NCBI GenBank assembly: GCA_000507305.1 | Contig: DF239237.1 | Span: 165,435 to 229,434, forward strand | Source of the DNA: Breviolum minutum Mf 1.05b.01 | Lineage: Eukaryota > Sar > Dinophyceae > Suessiales > Symbiodiniaceae | Length of the DNA stretch: 64,000 nucleotides | Direction of reading: 5' to 3' | Part shown: positions 33,341 through 44,938 of the stretch, one piece after another | How positions within the stretch are numbered: the first letter of the stretch is position 1 | Layout of the letters: each line of letters starts with the position of its first letter | Notes under the pieces: generated by a model | Database searches by the model: none | What the model was told of the DNA's origin: nothing | What the model saw: only the letters and a program-made list of their open reading frames with translations | Made by a program: the position numbers and the translations under genes

Positions 33341-33558
33341 TACACTCCCCTAAAACCAACGGCTCGTCCCTGAAAATAGGCCGGGACCCAAGTGGATCCA
33401 CTCATCGACTCCAACCATCAATTTTGCGGGTGCTACTGTTGATGGACAAAATCCTGCACCACCGAGGATGATGATTATCCCATTATTTATAGGGTTTTAA
33501 CCATCCCAGGTGGTGCAGGATTTCTTCCATCAACAGTATGTTAGTTTCAGGGAGGGGT
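33341..33558. mobile_element. Family C element split by a family D insertion
   Basis: CTCCCCTAAAACCAACGG to TTGCGGGTGCTA is followed by D, then TGTTAGTTTCAGGGAGGGG. Confidence 0.78.
33434..33538. mobile_element. Foldback element, family D (inside C)
   Basis: CTGTTGATGGACAAAATCCT pairs with AGGATTTCTTCCATCAACAG. Confidence 0.82.
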
Positions 33559-33739
33559 GATAACTTCAAATATCCACTGAGGCCGCGGCTTTCGAAATGT
33601 TCGTAGAAGATGTTGTGCACCCAATACCTTTGGCAGGGACCCAGGGATCCCAGGGAGGTGTTTACCCCGTTTCTGAAAGGATGATACCCTTTCAAGGATT
33701 CATGTATTTACCTACATTTGGTTGATGATTTTAGTAAGT

Positions 33740-34708
33740 GCACTCACCTGAAAACTGACATAGACATAGCCCCTGAAAATAAACCATTCCAAAAGCAAAC
33801 TAGTCATATGAATTAGTTGGAGAAGTGTCAGTTGGGTTGTTGAGAATTAGTTGATGAATTCTCAGTGGTTTTGGTAACGACACATAATTTCCTACAACCA
33901 GTATGGCAATAACTAATTGATGGGGGTGTTAGTACAAAGTTACTATTGACTTTCTTGTACGACGCACATTGCACTGGTGATTCAATATATAACTGGTACA
34001 GCTATCAATTGAAGATTTCATCAAAACAGCACACATCATTGTAATAAACCTTCCAGGTGCATTCAATTCTTCCACAACAGCACCATATTCCACAAAACCT
34101 TATCAAACCTGGTTGAACATAAATAAGCCTCAAATTTACTCAAGCATGGGGGTATCACATCAAGCATCGAATTGTCCAGTCACATCAATTTCAGTGACTT
34201 TGACCATATCCTGTATATGGCACCTGCATGACATCATGTGAGTTGATACGAGTCTCGAGTTGTTCCACGAAACATGCTCACACAGGGCAAGCATAAGTTT
34301 GAATATTTCATGTTGACTTGTTTTCACCTGTTTTTTTTACAAAGAAATCAGCTAGCAAAGAAAAAAAGTCAAACTGCTGATTTGTATATACCTGCTTGAA
34401 ATGTAACATACCAGTCCCCGAAGCAGTTTCCATTTGCTCATAACCGTTGAGGGAATTCATTCAGTCAGCAACACTGTGAACAGTATTTCAAATTCAAACC
34501 AACAACGACTTTAAAGTTTGAATCCCGGTTCCGCAACAAAAGACATGGGTCATCCATTCCCTAACCATCTAAACAGGAGGTGGTTGGTAGCCTACTCATG
34601 TCCTGTTTGTCATGGCACTGTCGAATAAAATTAACCCGTAGGATCTATGTAAATATATAATTCGCCTAAATTTCTTTGATTTCTTACTTGTAAATTCGTC
34701 CCCAAAAG
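33740..34708. other. No gene; half a C element at the start
   Basis: CACCTGAAAACTGACATAGA at 33745 is the left half of family C. The rest to 34708 is AT-rich and featureless to me. Confidence 0.4.
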
Positions 34709-34802
34709 GGGTGTCCATGTATGGCACATGTACCTACATTTACCATCAACGTCAATCCAATGAGGGTAAATATACAAGCCCCATGGATCATATGCATGGG
34801 GC
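34709..34802. mobile_element. Family B element, diverged
   Basis: GTGTCCATGTATGGCACATG at the left, AAGCCCCATGGATCATATGC at the right. Confidence 0.6.
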
Positions 34803-34898
34803 CCTGAAAATTCATAGCCAAGACTGTTTGATTTCTGAAAAGTAAATCAACATCCACACATTACCGTACTCCTCACTTGTCCCCCAGGGAATCCGTCA

Positions 34899-35014
34899 TA
34901 CGGTTGATGGAAAAAATCCCAAACAACCACCTGGAATGTATAAACCTTGTAAATAATGGGATAAGCTACCAACCTCAACTGGTAATCGCCGGATTTCTGA
35001 ACCATCAACAGTAG
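34899..35014. mobile_element. Foldback element, family D
   Basis: TACGGTTGATGGAAAAAATC pairs with CGGATTTCTGAACCATCAAC. Confidence 0.75.
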
Positions 35015-35184
35015 GATAAAACGAAGGCATACGAAAACCACGGTGATCCAAACGTCCTCGCCCGGGACCCGTTTTTTATATCTTTTTATCGAGGCTTCGG
35101 ACTCAACACTTCGGACAAAGTAGGCCAACTCGGATCGGATGGTAACAGCGTTTTGGGTATCCTGATTTCATCGGTTTCCGGTAA

Positions 35185-35256
35185 AAATATTAGTCAAATT
35201 GGGAATCTTCCCACAAAAGGGAGAAAACAAACAAGATTTGAAACCACCACGTAGGC
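35185..35256. repeat. Right part of a family A element
   Basis: AATATTAGTCAAATTGGGAA to GAAACCACCACGTAG; left arm absent. Confidence 0.6.
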
Positions 35257-35339
35257 AATTGATTATAAATCCTTAACCTGATTTGAAGGTCATTTTTGGG
35301 GTTCGGATTCCCTTACTAAACCACCATTTGGGGTGACCT

Positions 35340-35600
35340 CTTCGGGTTGGTCGTTATAAATTGCTCAGATGTATGTTCATCTCTCATGAGGGGGGCCTGT
35401 GCCGCTTTTGTCTTGGGACAAGTCTTGCTTTGGTGTTCTTTTCTTCTGTCACTTCTGCTCGTTGGGCGTTCTTTTCTGGTGGTGTTGGGGGGAGAAACAA
35501 AATACAACAAACGTAGGGGACTTGCATTTTGGAGGTGGGGGGGCGTCCCCCCCTTCAAAAAAAACTTTCAAGGGGATAGGTATATTGAAGAAAAACATGG
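35340..35600. other. Open island with biased composition
   Basis: The plus strand has two overlapping frames, one with a hydrophobic stretch (FVLGQVLLWCSFLLSLLLVG). The minus strand reads a Lys/Arg/Ser-rich frame. I see no deciding splice sites. Confidence 0.18.
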
Positions 35601-35704
35601 TGGCCAAAGAACTTCCAGGGCTGCGTCAACAAAAAAATGTTTGACCTCATCATGAAATTTGTGTAGTCATTAATACTCCATTGGACAATTAAAATAAACA
35701 TTCC

Positions 35705-35812
35705 CATCAGGATCCATATATGGCATATTTACCCACATTTACCATCAAACAACTCAACTAAATGTAGGTATAGATATACCGTTCGTCTCATGGATCCGCA
35801 ATAGGATTAACA
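35705..35812. mobile_element. Family B element
   Basis: AGGATCCATATATGGCATAT at the left, ATATACCGTTCGTCTCATGG at the right. Confidence 0.68.
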
Positions 35813-36101
35813 TCTACCTGCCGCGTTTTTTTATTTCCACCCTCACCGTTTGTTGTTGAGACTCCCGACAAAGGCATAGAGATAAGCAACCAAGGGTGAG
35901 ACCCATGCCCTCACCACCCTCAGGATGCAAGGTCAGGGGGCTTTTAAAAGACAACCAAAAAATACAGGGTTTTTCAAGGGTACTTTCCCTGAAACTACCA
36001 GCAAAAACCGGCAGTACTAGAGCCCTTGGTTCTCAGGCTCTTGGCAGGGACATCTTTCTGCGAGTTCGCCTCTCATCGGCGACATCTTTCATTTGACTCA
36101 C

Positions 36102-36510
36102 CGGCCTCTTGTTTGCTGCATTTGCAGCGGCATAGTCCCAGCACCTCACGATAATGCTCAGGTGGCAGCCTGGTGAGTGCTACCTCAAAAGCGCCAGGTT
36201 TCTCCTTACACCCCGGAAGATTAACATGGAACATAATAATGAAGGTTTGGAAGATCATTTTCCTTTCTACATGGATGATTTGTAATTAGCTTCCATCTTA
36301 ATCTTCCAGGGTGTATAGAAGACAGAGAGCGTGTATGCCAGCAACCTCCGGCTGCGCTGTTTCTTGCATCTTTTTGTTCATCTCGTCCTTGTTGCACCAA
36401 AACGCACGTGGTGCAATCTGGCAGCGCGTTCGCTGGACCATACCGGTTTTGGTTGAACCAGCACGGCTGTATCTTTCCCTCATCTTCTGGAAAGCCGAAA
36501 TGAAGGCCAC
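36102..36510 (-). CDS. Two phased exons of an unrecognised gene, split by a short intron made of element L
   Basis: Exon 36510-36346 (55 codons, phase 0) starts VAFISAFQKMRERYSRAG and ends ETAQPE|GTTGCT. Exon 36204-36102 follows TGTAAG|G and reads EKPGAFEVALTRLPPEHYRE, then a CRCKC cluster, and ends at G|GTGAGT. The second exon is open only in the phase the first predicts. The product is not recognised. A second frame over the first exon (reading IQPCWFNQNRYG) is also open and cannot be ruled out. It may belong with the start exons at 43 kb. Confidence 0.5.
36207..36315. mobile_element. Foldback element, family L, inside a 141-base intron
   Basis: TACACCCCGGAAGATTAACA pairs with TTAATCTTCCAGGGTGTA. 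On the minus strand its last base is followed by AG|GAG, the predicted acceptor. Confidence 0.85.
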
Positions 36511-36674
36511 CTTGAAGAGTCAGTTCGCACCTGAAAATGCATGTTTGGTTATGCAAGGAGAAACATCTACCAAACCCGTGATCGTTTTGTTGGGTTCCAA
36601 ATGGTACTTTTCCGAGGGGTTAAATGATCTGCAGATTTTTGCAGGGGTATAGGGGTACAAAAGGATGTCACGGC

Positions 36675-36766
36675 CGGGGTTTGTTAGGATCAATGGTGAT
36701 CGGATCAATGGGTTACAACAAACTTAGAAATGGGCATTTACTATAACCACCTGGGACATCCAAGTA
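36675..36766. repeat. Family G right part
   Basis: GTTAGGATCAATGGTGATCG and CACCTGGGACATCCAAGTA. Confidence 0.55.
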
Positions 36767-36944
36767 AAGGATCTGGGGAAATGGTTCACGAATGGAAACC
36801 TAAGACATCTAACACCAACAAATGCTTTGGAAAAAGGTAGCTTCTTGTCGAAACTGTGGCTAAATTTGGGGCTATCCATATTATGTTACATTTCAGGCGT
36901 GGAATGTGTAAATATACCTTTCATCTGAATCTGAGTATTCGTAT

Positions 36945-37048
36945 ACACCCCCGAAAACTAACATGGAACCTAAAAATGATGGTTTTAAATAGGAATGTCC
37001 TCTTCAAGGGGCTCATTTTCAGGTTCCATGTTAGTTTTCGGGGGAGTA
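36945..37048. mobile_element. Foldback element, family C, CGAAAACTAACATGG subtype
   Basis: ACACCCCCGAAAACTAACAT pairs with ATGTTAGTTTTCGGGGG, nearly perfect. Confidence 0.82.
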
Positions 37049-37182
37049 CCTGCATTTACCCACCCCTACAATATCACCTGACCAGACTTGGACGTAAATT
37101 GACCAATCCCCTGGATGAAAAATGAGTTTCTAGAAGACGGACAAATCCGGCAGCCTTTGGATTTCATCATGTTCAGGTTCTA

Positions 37183-37296
37183 TCCTAGGGATCCAATCAC
37201 CTTCTGAGAATGGTAATGGAACCTAAATACCTTGCTAAGGAGGTGATTATACACCCCAATCACCATCTGAGAAGGTGTTTGGATCCTTAGGGTATG
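37183..37296. mobile_element. Foldback element, family J
   Basis: Differs from 14108-14221 at only a few positions, the closest pair of any family here. Confidence 0.85.
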
Positions 37297-37466
37297 TTAA
37301 GTTTCGGATTAGCATATTTGCTATCATGGCTATCTCCATGTTTATCCGTTTTTGTTGACTATGGCTCCTCCTTCGCCATCCCAGCATATCTATGGCTCGT
37401 GATACCCTAAACCACTCGATGATGTTGCAAAATATTGCAAATGTTGAAGGGTGCATGCAATACATC

Positions 37467-37590
37467 ACTAAGGATCCAGGTAATCCAGGTATGTCCTAAG
37501 GAAGGGATTTCCCCTACAATCCTCTTCTGGGGATGGGATTGAGACCATCAATCCTACTCTGGCGAGGGGTCTGGATTCTTAGGGCATAAT
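37467..37590. mobile_element. Foldback element, family H
   Basis: ACTAAGGATCCAGG, GGGGATGGGATTGAGACCAT and GGTCTGGATTCTTAGGG. Confidence 0.75.
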
Positions 37591-37924
37591 AGCAAGCGTT
37601 CGGAACAGCATTCACAAATAAAATGATTCGCCAAAAAATTAAAAAAAGACATGGAGCAGTGACCCAAACTATCCTTGCTTATATGCTGTTTTTTTATCGG
37701 GATGAAAAAACTACCCAGTCTAATATAGGGAATTAGAACGAGATCCCTATGAACCAATCACAGCTCTGTTTTTTGGATCCCCAGCTCTTCTACCACAAAG
37801 GCCTCGAGACTCGAGAGATTCGACTCTGGACTCATCCAGAAGATGGGCTTTGTAAAAAGCCAAGGCGTTTTTTTTAGGGTCCGGAAAACGGATCCCAAAA
37901 AATATGATAAACATGGTATCTCTG

Positions 37925-38003
37925 TATCCCATATGATCCATGTAAGGTATGTGTACTTACCTTTGGCTTAATTTTTATTGTAAATGTAGGTACATGGGAT
38001 AGA
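37925..38003. mobile_element. Family B element, short
   Basis: CCCATATGATCCATGTAAGG and ATTGTAAATGTAGGTACATG. Confidence 0.55.
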
Positions 38004-38316
38004 TGTTGAAATTCATCTAGTGATTGATGTCTTCAAGGTTGAGCGGTTGTTCATCTTTTGCATGGGGGGGGGTGTTAAACCATCATAAAACAAACATGTT
38101 GAACCGATTATGTTTGAACATGGCTTTGGCTGCCTAAAAATCAGGTTAGTTTCCATAAAACCTCTAAATATGGAGAGTTGTTGGGTGGCTCATGGTATAT
38201 ATTATTCAAAAATAATTCAAAAATAACTCATTCGAAAGCTTCACAAAGCTGATACTGTCTTTCTGAACATGTTGGACGGATTCCCAGATCTTGAAGTAAC
38301 GTATGTTAGGTAAAAC

Positions 38317-38422
38317 TACTGTTGATGGAAGAAATCCTGCATCAGTTGAGTTTGGTAGTGTATCCCATTATTTCAAGGTCTTATACTTCCCAGGTGGTGC
38401 AGGATTTCTTCCATCAACAGTA
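38317..38422. mobile_element. Foldback element, family D, near consensus
   Basis: TACTGTTGATGGAAGAAATC pairs with GATTTCTTCCATCAACAGTA over the full arm. Confidence 0.88.
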
Positions 38423-38530
38423 TCATTCTGGGAGAGATTCCACCAAAGGACAACTTGCCATCCTGTGAAACACAACGGCATCGATTCTGATGATAAGTAG
38501 GACTGAACACATTCTTTTCTAGTTGGGATT

Positions 38531-38605
38531 CTAGTTGGTGGTTTCAGCCCTGGACATCTTCCCCCATGAAAAATTGGGTGAACATTAAAACTTGATTGAA
38601 GCGTT
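38531..38605. repeat. Left part of a family A element
   Basis: CTAGTTGGTGGTTTCAGCCC then CATCTTCCCCCATG; right arm lost. Confidence 0.5.
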
Positions 38606-38840
38606 TCTTAACACTACACCAACCAACCAAACAAACAAACAACCAATCGACCCAAAAAACAACTTTCAAAGCAGAAAATGTCAGCTTGTCATACTGGATC
38701 ATCTCTTTAAAAGTCAGATCTTTTATTTTTACCGGACCTGGTTGTGGGAAGGAGTTAAAGCGATCTGTTTTTCGTTAGGTCCATACCTGACCTGACCCTC
38801 TAAAACAAAACATCTTGGTGGGCGTCTGGTGGAGTTACAT

Positions 38841-38889
38841 GCCGTACCGTACCTGAAACGGGTTTCAGGTACTTGCTCACTTGTACGGC
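38841..38889. repeat. Compound hairpin
   Basis: Inner GTACCTGAAAC against GTTTCAGGTAC; outer GCCGTAC against GTACGGC. Confidence 0.65.
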
Positions 38890-39152
38890 TTGCAAGAAGA
38901 TTCAAGCAAGCTTTGACTTCAAGGAAAACTGGACCATATTGGTTCCACATATCAGGTCATGTTTGAAGACTTCAGCAATGGATATAGTTGATAGTTGATA
39001 TGATATGTATACTGTTTTTTTGTATAGTATAAAGATGGTGAATTCGCAGAATTTCGGCAGTTAAATTTTGGCTGAATTTGGTAGGTGGTACAAGCTATCA
39101 AAAAGTGAAACCACCACCCAGCAGATCAGGGTGAAATAATCCAAGTTGATAG

Positions 39153-39267
39153 CTAGTTGATGGTTTCAACCCAATTGAAAAATATGATCGTCAAAAAGTT
39201 GTCCCATCTTCCCCAATTTTCGGGGTGAAAATTCCCCAAAAACTATTTGAGTTGCGACCACCTATAG
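39153..39267. mobile_element. Family A element, longer form
   Basis: CTAGTTGATGGTTTCAACCC at the left, GCGACCACCTATAG at the right. Confidence 0.68.
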
Positions 39268-39269
39268 TA

Positions 39270-39345
39270 TCTTACCTCTACATGAAATGCATAAACAATT
39301 ATCCCAACTGTAGGTAAATATATATACCATGGAACCAGTTAGATA
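39270..39345. repeat. Family B remnant
   Basis: TTACCTCTACATGAAATGC and TGTAGGTAAATATATATACC only. Confidence 0.35.
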
Positions 39346-39639
39346 GATTTTATCCCGTGACTTTCCAGCCCCAAAAAGGCCGTCGGCCAGAAAACGATCT
39401 GATCCACTCCCAAAACCAACCAACCCCGCGCCTTGCCAAAGGAAAAGACCAAAAGCATCAAGCTATCCTCGCAAGGCTGAAGGGAAAACATCCATCTAGG
39501 GAATTGATTATAAATGTTTAAGCCCTATATAACCCTTGTGGGAAAGCCCTCTATATATATATATATGTATATAGTGGGTATTATATGGCTTACAACAACA
39601 GGCAATTTATTTCATAAATCCAAAAAATCTAAAAACCGA

Positions 39640-39790
39640 AAGAATGTTTCACCGGCCCATGTTGGGAACCCCGGATTTCCCTTACGTTTGAGCCATACAA
39701 AAGCCGCCTGCCAAAGTTGGTCGGTGGACGACTCTATAAGGCTTCAGGCTGTAAGGTGTACGGGTCGTGGCCGGGGGAGGGTGGAAAGTT
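39640..39790. other. Coding-like island, strand undecided
   Basis: The minus strand after TTATAG reads ESSTDQLWQAAFVWLKRKG and FPTWAGET. The plus strand reads AHVGNPGFPLRLSHTKAACQ and onward. Neither is recognised. Confidence 0.22.
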
Positions 39791-40019
39791 GACCAGCCTA
39801 CCAATCATCCAACCAAGGCCCTAAGGTTTTCAAGAAAAATACGGCTGGCTCCACCTCCTCCCAAATCAGCAAAATGTGTGACATATAATATACACATGTA
39901 CTTTGATAAAACATTCCACCTAATAAACCCCCAAACATTCAATTAATAAAGTGTATTTTCACATGTACTACTACATTCACTCACCCCAAAAAAGAAAAAA
40001 CAACAAGTTTTGTAGGTAA

Positions 40020-40165
40020 ATAAACAAGCCAACTCCACTGAGTGGATCTGGGAACTGCCATGGGCAAACATCCCATCCCCGTCCGTCGGTCCGTATTCGT
40101 GAGCACCACACGAATCCATGTGTCCATGAAAAACCTCGGTTTTTTGCCGCCGAGATCCCTGGAAT
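40020..40165. other. Coding-like island, strand undecided
   Basis: The minus strand reads HMDSCGAHEYGPTDGDGMFA, then HGSSQIHSVELACLF; two other frames are open as well. GC is above the flanks. Confidence 0.2.
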
Positions 40166-40601
40166 GGTGTAAGTGTAATGGGCATAGAATCTCAGTAATC
40201 AACATAAACCCTTGCAACATACAATATCTTCAATAATAATATATTCACATCTCATTTCCATGTAAAGGTTACCCATTTTCACATCTTATGTTGATATCTA
40301 AAAACCTTCGATTCCGGTCATAAGTTAGAATACATATTTCTGTGTGGTGTGTTGGACACAGCGAAAGCACGCCCTTCCAACAACCACATCATTTTTCAGG
40401 TGTTTTTTTCTGTAAATGTTCTAACAGGAAAAAAAATACAGCCGGAGTTAACAACTTGGATTGTTAACTGTGAGTTTAAAAAAAACAACAACGACTTCAA
40501 ACCGCCAAGCAATCAAAGAGTTCTGAAATTGAGGTCTGTGCTATTCAACAAAAAAAACACCAAAATGTGCACTTGCAAACCACCCCTTTTTCATGAATTA
40601 C

Positions 40602-40716
40602 ACCCTGGAAGATTAACGGCTGGAACACCTACAGCCATCACCCATTTAGAAAGGAAAATGATCTGAAACAAACCTCCAGGGAATTATGTTCCAGCCGTTC
40701 ATCTTCAGGTGTGTAC
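40602..40716. mobile_element. Foldback element, family L, CGGCTGGAAC arms
   Basis: TACACCCTGGAAGATTAACG pairs with CGTTCATCTTCAGGTGTGTA; arms as at 52567. Confidence 0.8.
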
Positions 40717-40880
40717 ACAACCAGCAAACCAGCCAACGCACAAAAACCGTCAGGCACCTCCAATAAGAGTCTTCCCAATCGCAGAATTGCACCAACTCGT
40801 TCTGGCAGTGGCAGGTTCTCCAATCAGGGGACTCTAAGGTTCGACCACTTCCAAAAGTCCCAAATGAACTTCTCCAATTC
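40717..40880. other. Coding-like island next to an L element
   Basis: The minus strand reads ENLPLPERVGAILRLGRLLL and then DGFCALAGLL; the plus strand is also open (KPSGTSNKSLPNRRIAPTRS). It directly abuts the L element at 40602-40716. Confidence 0.22.
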
Positions 40881-40915
40881 CTTCTTAGTCCGCTGAATTT
40901 CTTAGAAAAAAAAAC

Positions 40916-41010
40916 ATGGGGTCCATGGGACTGGTATATATATATATCTACCTTCATTTAATTGATTGTATACTAAATGTAGGTAAATATACGATACATG
41001 GACCCTGTGG
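40916..41010. mobile_element. Foldback element, family B
   Basis: GGGTCCATGGGACTGGTATA at the left, ACGATACATGGACCCTGTGG at the right. Confidence 0.72.
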
Positions 41011-41518
41011 GAAAACGTTTGTATTTCAAGATAGACGTAAGGATAGATGACATACACCATTTTACGTCTCATTACTCTCATAGACCATTGACCACAACGC
41101 CTCCAAGTGCTCGCGTTCCGCAGAGATGGATAGATGAATAGATAGAAATATATAGACAAACAAATCAACAAGTGAGAACGACAGAAGATCTTATAGAGTC
41201 ATTGGTGTCATCATGTAAACCTATGGTGAATGATGCTCAATCTGTGACTGGTGTCAGGATCAATAGACAAACCTTAACACCCCAAAAAAAACTGTTCGAC
41301 TGTTTGACATCAAAACACTAAGACTAAGATCACTAGGGCATCAGAATACAAACATATACGAGTCATGGTACACTCTAAGCAACCCATGCAGAAACCAGGG
41401 CTTCACAATCATTGGAAAAACATACGGCAAAATACAAACCTTTGAATGGCTTGTTGTTGTCCTCACCCAACTAGGTATATGACCCCAACTACGAGAATCA
41501 TCAAGATATTCAACACAT
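41011..41518. other. No gene or clear repeat
   Basis: A GATGGATAGATGAATAGATA stretch near 41125; otherwise nothing. Confidence 0.4.
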
Positions 41519-41627
41519 ACTGTTGATGGAAGAAATCCTGCACCAGTTAGTAGATAATCTATCCCACTATTTACAGGTTTTTATATATCTGAGATGGTGC
41601 AGGATTTCTTCAATCAACACATACCAA
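41519..41627. mobile_element. Foldback element, family D
   Basis: TACTGTTGATGGAAGAAATC pairs with GATTTCTTCAATCAACA. Confidence 0.82.
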
Positions 41628-42338
41628 TGTCTTCCATCTTCCATTAGTGATTTTTTGATTCCCCCAAATGGAGGTAACGTTTTCAGCCCTGAATAATGGT
41701 CACTTGTGGGACCAAACAAGGTCATGACTTGAAGAACAGAAGAACCGGCGAGGTTTTTTGTCGCGCATCTTTTAACGATCAACAAAAAACGCCCAACCTT
41801 CAAGAAAAAAAAGACGTTGGCATCAAAGCGTGCAATCCAATACCTGCCAATGAGACCCACTGAAGGTTACTTGTATTTGTCAGATTTATTCAGATATATT
41901 TTGAAAACAACATATTCCCCCAAAATAGTGATATATTTTAGTGATTTACCACGGTGGAAAGAAACAAACTTGCAAAAAAAAAAACATGGGATCTATAAAC
42001 GTTTAGGGTTGGGGGGTTTGCTGCATTGTGTTTCTCCGGTCAAACTTTTTACAAAAAAAACACGATATGAAAGGATCAATGTGTGACAACCGAATGGATA
42101 CACCGAAAATCGTTTCTATACGGCGAAGGAAAAAACAACCCAGTCGAAGAGAAGATTCGACACGCAAAAAAACTTAGAAATCGCCGGTGTAATGCAAAGT
42201 TTCGGAATGTTTTTGTTGTGTTATTTTTTCCGGGTTTGTAGTTTACAGTTGTTGTGCCAACCCGTTTCATCTCACCAAAGGGTCAGGGTAGAACATTCAA
42301 AAAAAATAACAACATTTTTTAGAGCACCAATGAAACAA
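41628..42338. other. No supportable gene
   Basis: Open frames on both strands but A-rich and without exon signals. Confidence 0.35.
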
Positions 42339-42339
42339 T

Positions 42340-42460
42340 AGTGTTGATGGAAGAAATGCCGCACCAACTGGGATGTAAAAGAACAACTGTAAATAATGGG
42401 ATAAACTACCAACCTAGACGGTGGGCCAGATTCGGCCGGATTTCTGATCAGCCATGTACG
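42340..42460. mobile_element. Family D element, right end diverged
   Basis: GTGTTGATGGAAGAAATGCC at the left; TAAATAATGGGATAAACTAC and CCGGATTTCTGATCAGCCA at the right. Confidence 0.62.
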
Positions 42461-42974
42461 GCTCTGAGCGGAAAAAAAATCTGGTGCGTGATCATTTGCT
42501 TGGATATGTTTTTAAGTGATTGTTTACTTTCTACCATGGGGTTCCTCGCCGTTGAATCACCATTTGTGAGATGGGAGAACACCTTGCACTTTTCCAAGCA
42601 CCTCAATCAAATCCAAGTTTTCATGGGGTGAGGAACTGGGATTTGTGTTGGGTTTACTGTACCTAAAGCAACCAGACACAGTGGAAAAGTGAACATTTTG
42701 AGTTGTAGATCCCTGACCTAAAAAAAATGTTTCATAAACCGGAAAGGGTGACTGGCATCATGGTTGGGTAGACATAGGTCATAGGGGGGGAGATAGCTCC
42801 GTAGTATCCTGTGTGAATATCCACTTATTGCATCTTATTGCTATTGCACTCTGAATCCGTCTGCGTTTCCACGATCAGTCTCTTGAACTTTCGAGGTTTG
42901 GCGCCTTCCATAAGCGATGAGCTCCCATGAACAGCCAGGTGGCACAGTGAGAAACGAATTGACGTAATCCTCAC

Positions 42975-43161
42975 CACTTCGACAAGCTCGTGCCAGTTCC
43001 ACCTCCAGCTCCCCTGGACCATATATGTATAGCTTGGACAACCCGGAAGACGAGGATCGCTATTCAGGATATGATCAGGGCAATTCCTGATGGCCTCTTG
43101 CCTCTTGCAATTCACGAACAAGCTCTCTCATTTGAGCGGCTGCCGCCGCCATTACCGCCAT
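42975..43161 (-). CDS. Possible start exons of an unrecognised coiled-coil protein
   Basis: An ATG at 43161 opens MAVMAAAAAQMRELVRELQ and EAR. A GC donor after 43095 joins in phase to 43013-42975, which reads ELEVELARACRS and ends at a clean G|GTGAGG. The product is alanine-rich and then heptad-like. Nothing downstream names the function. Overlapping frames across 42841-43330 are also open, so the model is tentative. It would follow the TRMO-like gene on the same strand about 5 kb further on. Confidence 0.4.
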
Positions 43162-43396
43162 GGTGGGTGAGTGTTCCCGGATATAGATATTGAAAATTCG
43201 CCCGAGACACGGGTGGATTCACCTCCAATGCCTTGCGTTTTTTTCGAATGGGTGCTCCGCCATGGTACGACCAGGCTTTGTGTATTGTTGCACCAGATTT
43301 TGAATACCAAAAATTGTGGAAACAAATCATGTCCTCAGAAAAAAAAATATATCCCAGGAAAAGCTAAACGGCTGGAACTGGAACCAAGAAAAAAAC

Positions 43397-43552
43397 ACCC
43401 TGTTCTGAAAACCATAAAAGGTGGTAGGTGGTAGATAGCATATAACCCCCCGAAAGGCAATATATATATATAAGTGGTATATAAGTGGTATATATACTGC
43501 CAATTGGGGGATTATATGCCACCTACCGCCTTTTATGGGAACCAGAAACAAC
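43397..43552. mobile_element. Foldback element, family F
   Basis: GGTGGTAGGTGGTAGATAGC at the left pairs with GCCACCTACCGCC; ends in GGGAACCAGAAAC. Confidence 0.78.
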
Positions 43553-44586
43553 CGTTGACTATTGGGAAGGTAACTTTTCAGAGGCTATGTTAAACTTCGG
43601 TGGGATATGGTAAATAAGAACCTGCCACCCGTCGTCCCCACGGAAAGTCATCTGCGGGTGTTGCCTGACATACCCCAAAGTTGGGCAGTAACTCTCTCCG
43701 CTGAAATAATCCCGCGAGATACCTGCGGAAACAACGAGGATGCAGGAATTGCTTGGTGGTAGGTTGATGTTCAGTGTAACATTGAAATAATTATATAAAT
43801 ATTAGGAAGCCTTCTGAAACAAGTTCTCAAGAGACTAGGTGTATAGTATATGCAAACAGTTGCATATCCCAAAATAGTGGTAATTGAAGGGAACCATTGG
43901 GCAAACCCTAGTAAAACCGAAGTTATGTCCAGTTTATCATATCATTTGAAGAGAGAAACGCCGCTACGGTCATTTGGTGCACCACTATATTGGGTAACCC
44001 ATTTCTATTTGGATCCGATCCTTTCCATCTACATATACTTGCTGTATGAGGATATCATGCACATGTTTGCGTGCATTTATGTTGCATACATACCCTGTCA
44101 GGTACCAACACATCCTCAAAAGGAGAAATTTGTGAGCTCTCAGTATCTTACACACAGAACACCGTACATATCTAAAGGTACATATACTAAAATCTCCACA
44201 TTCCCATAAAAATCAGATTATTATTGAGAAAATTTCCCTCATAACTACCATCCCGTTGGTGGTTTTACGTTCACTTGCTACATCAAGTGATTACATCACC
44301 CTTCATGATATCCAGCAGATTTTGAACAAAAAAAAACATCCCACCTTGTGGAATATCCCGGTGTAAACCCCAGTTGAAGAAACCCGTGTTTTCCCCGTGC
44401 GGTTTTCCCCGTCGTGGGCGCCTTTGCTGAAGAAAATGGCAAAAACGAAACCAGAGATCACCATCAACTCCAAAAGGATTGGACCTCAAGTGTTGGGGTA
44501 CCACCCAAACAAAACCAGTGAAACACCCGTGGAAGATTCACATAAAAACCTGAATCTGATACTTTGGAATGGTGAATTTTCTTATG
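43553..44586. other. Half C element, then no supportable gene
   Basis: AGGCTATGTTAAACTTCGGT at 43580 is the right half of family C. 43620-43740 is GC-richer without clear exon signals. A 119-codon plus frame at 43850 is AT-rich. Confidence 0.3.
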
Positions 44587-44790
44587 GGATCCATGCAGGT
44601 AAATATATGTAAATATACCAATACATTGATTGTTTGGAATTGAAACATGTATCATCTTCAGGTTACACACGTGAAAACTAACGCACACCCATACCCCAAA
44701 ATGGACGCCATATTTGAAGCCGTATACATTTTCCAGCCTGCTCATCATTTTTGGTATCTATGTTAAACTTTGGAAGGGTATACATTGGGG
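44587..44790. repeat. Half B element and a diverged C-like element
   Basis: GGGATCCATGCAGGTAAATA then ACCAATACATTG; GTGAAAACTAACGCACACCC and TATGTTAAACTTTGGAAGG. Confidence 0.45.
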
Positions 44791-44794
44791 TTCG

Positions 44795-44938
44795 AAATGG
44801 TACCCCTATAGATGGCCTTCAAAATAAATGGGTTTCACGGTAAACTGGAGTTATGGGGCCCTATAGGTGGAGTTATTAACCCCTATATATTCGATCTATA
44901 AGTAACCCATAACGATCAATCGCAGGGGCCCATATTGT
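44795..44938. mobile_element. Family K element, diverged
   Basis: GGTACCCCTATAG, GTAAACTGGAGTTATGGGGC and CAGGGGCCCATATTGTAG. Confidence 0.6.
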
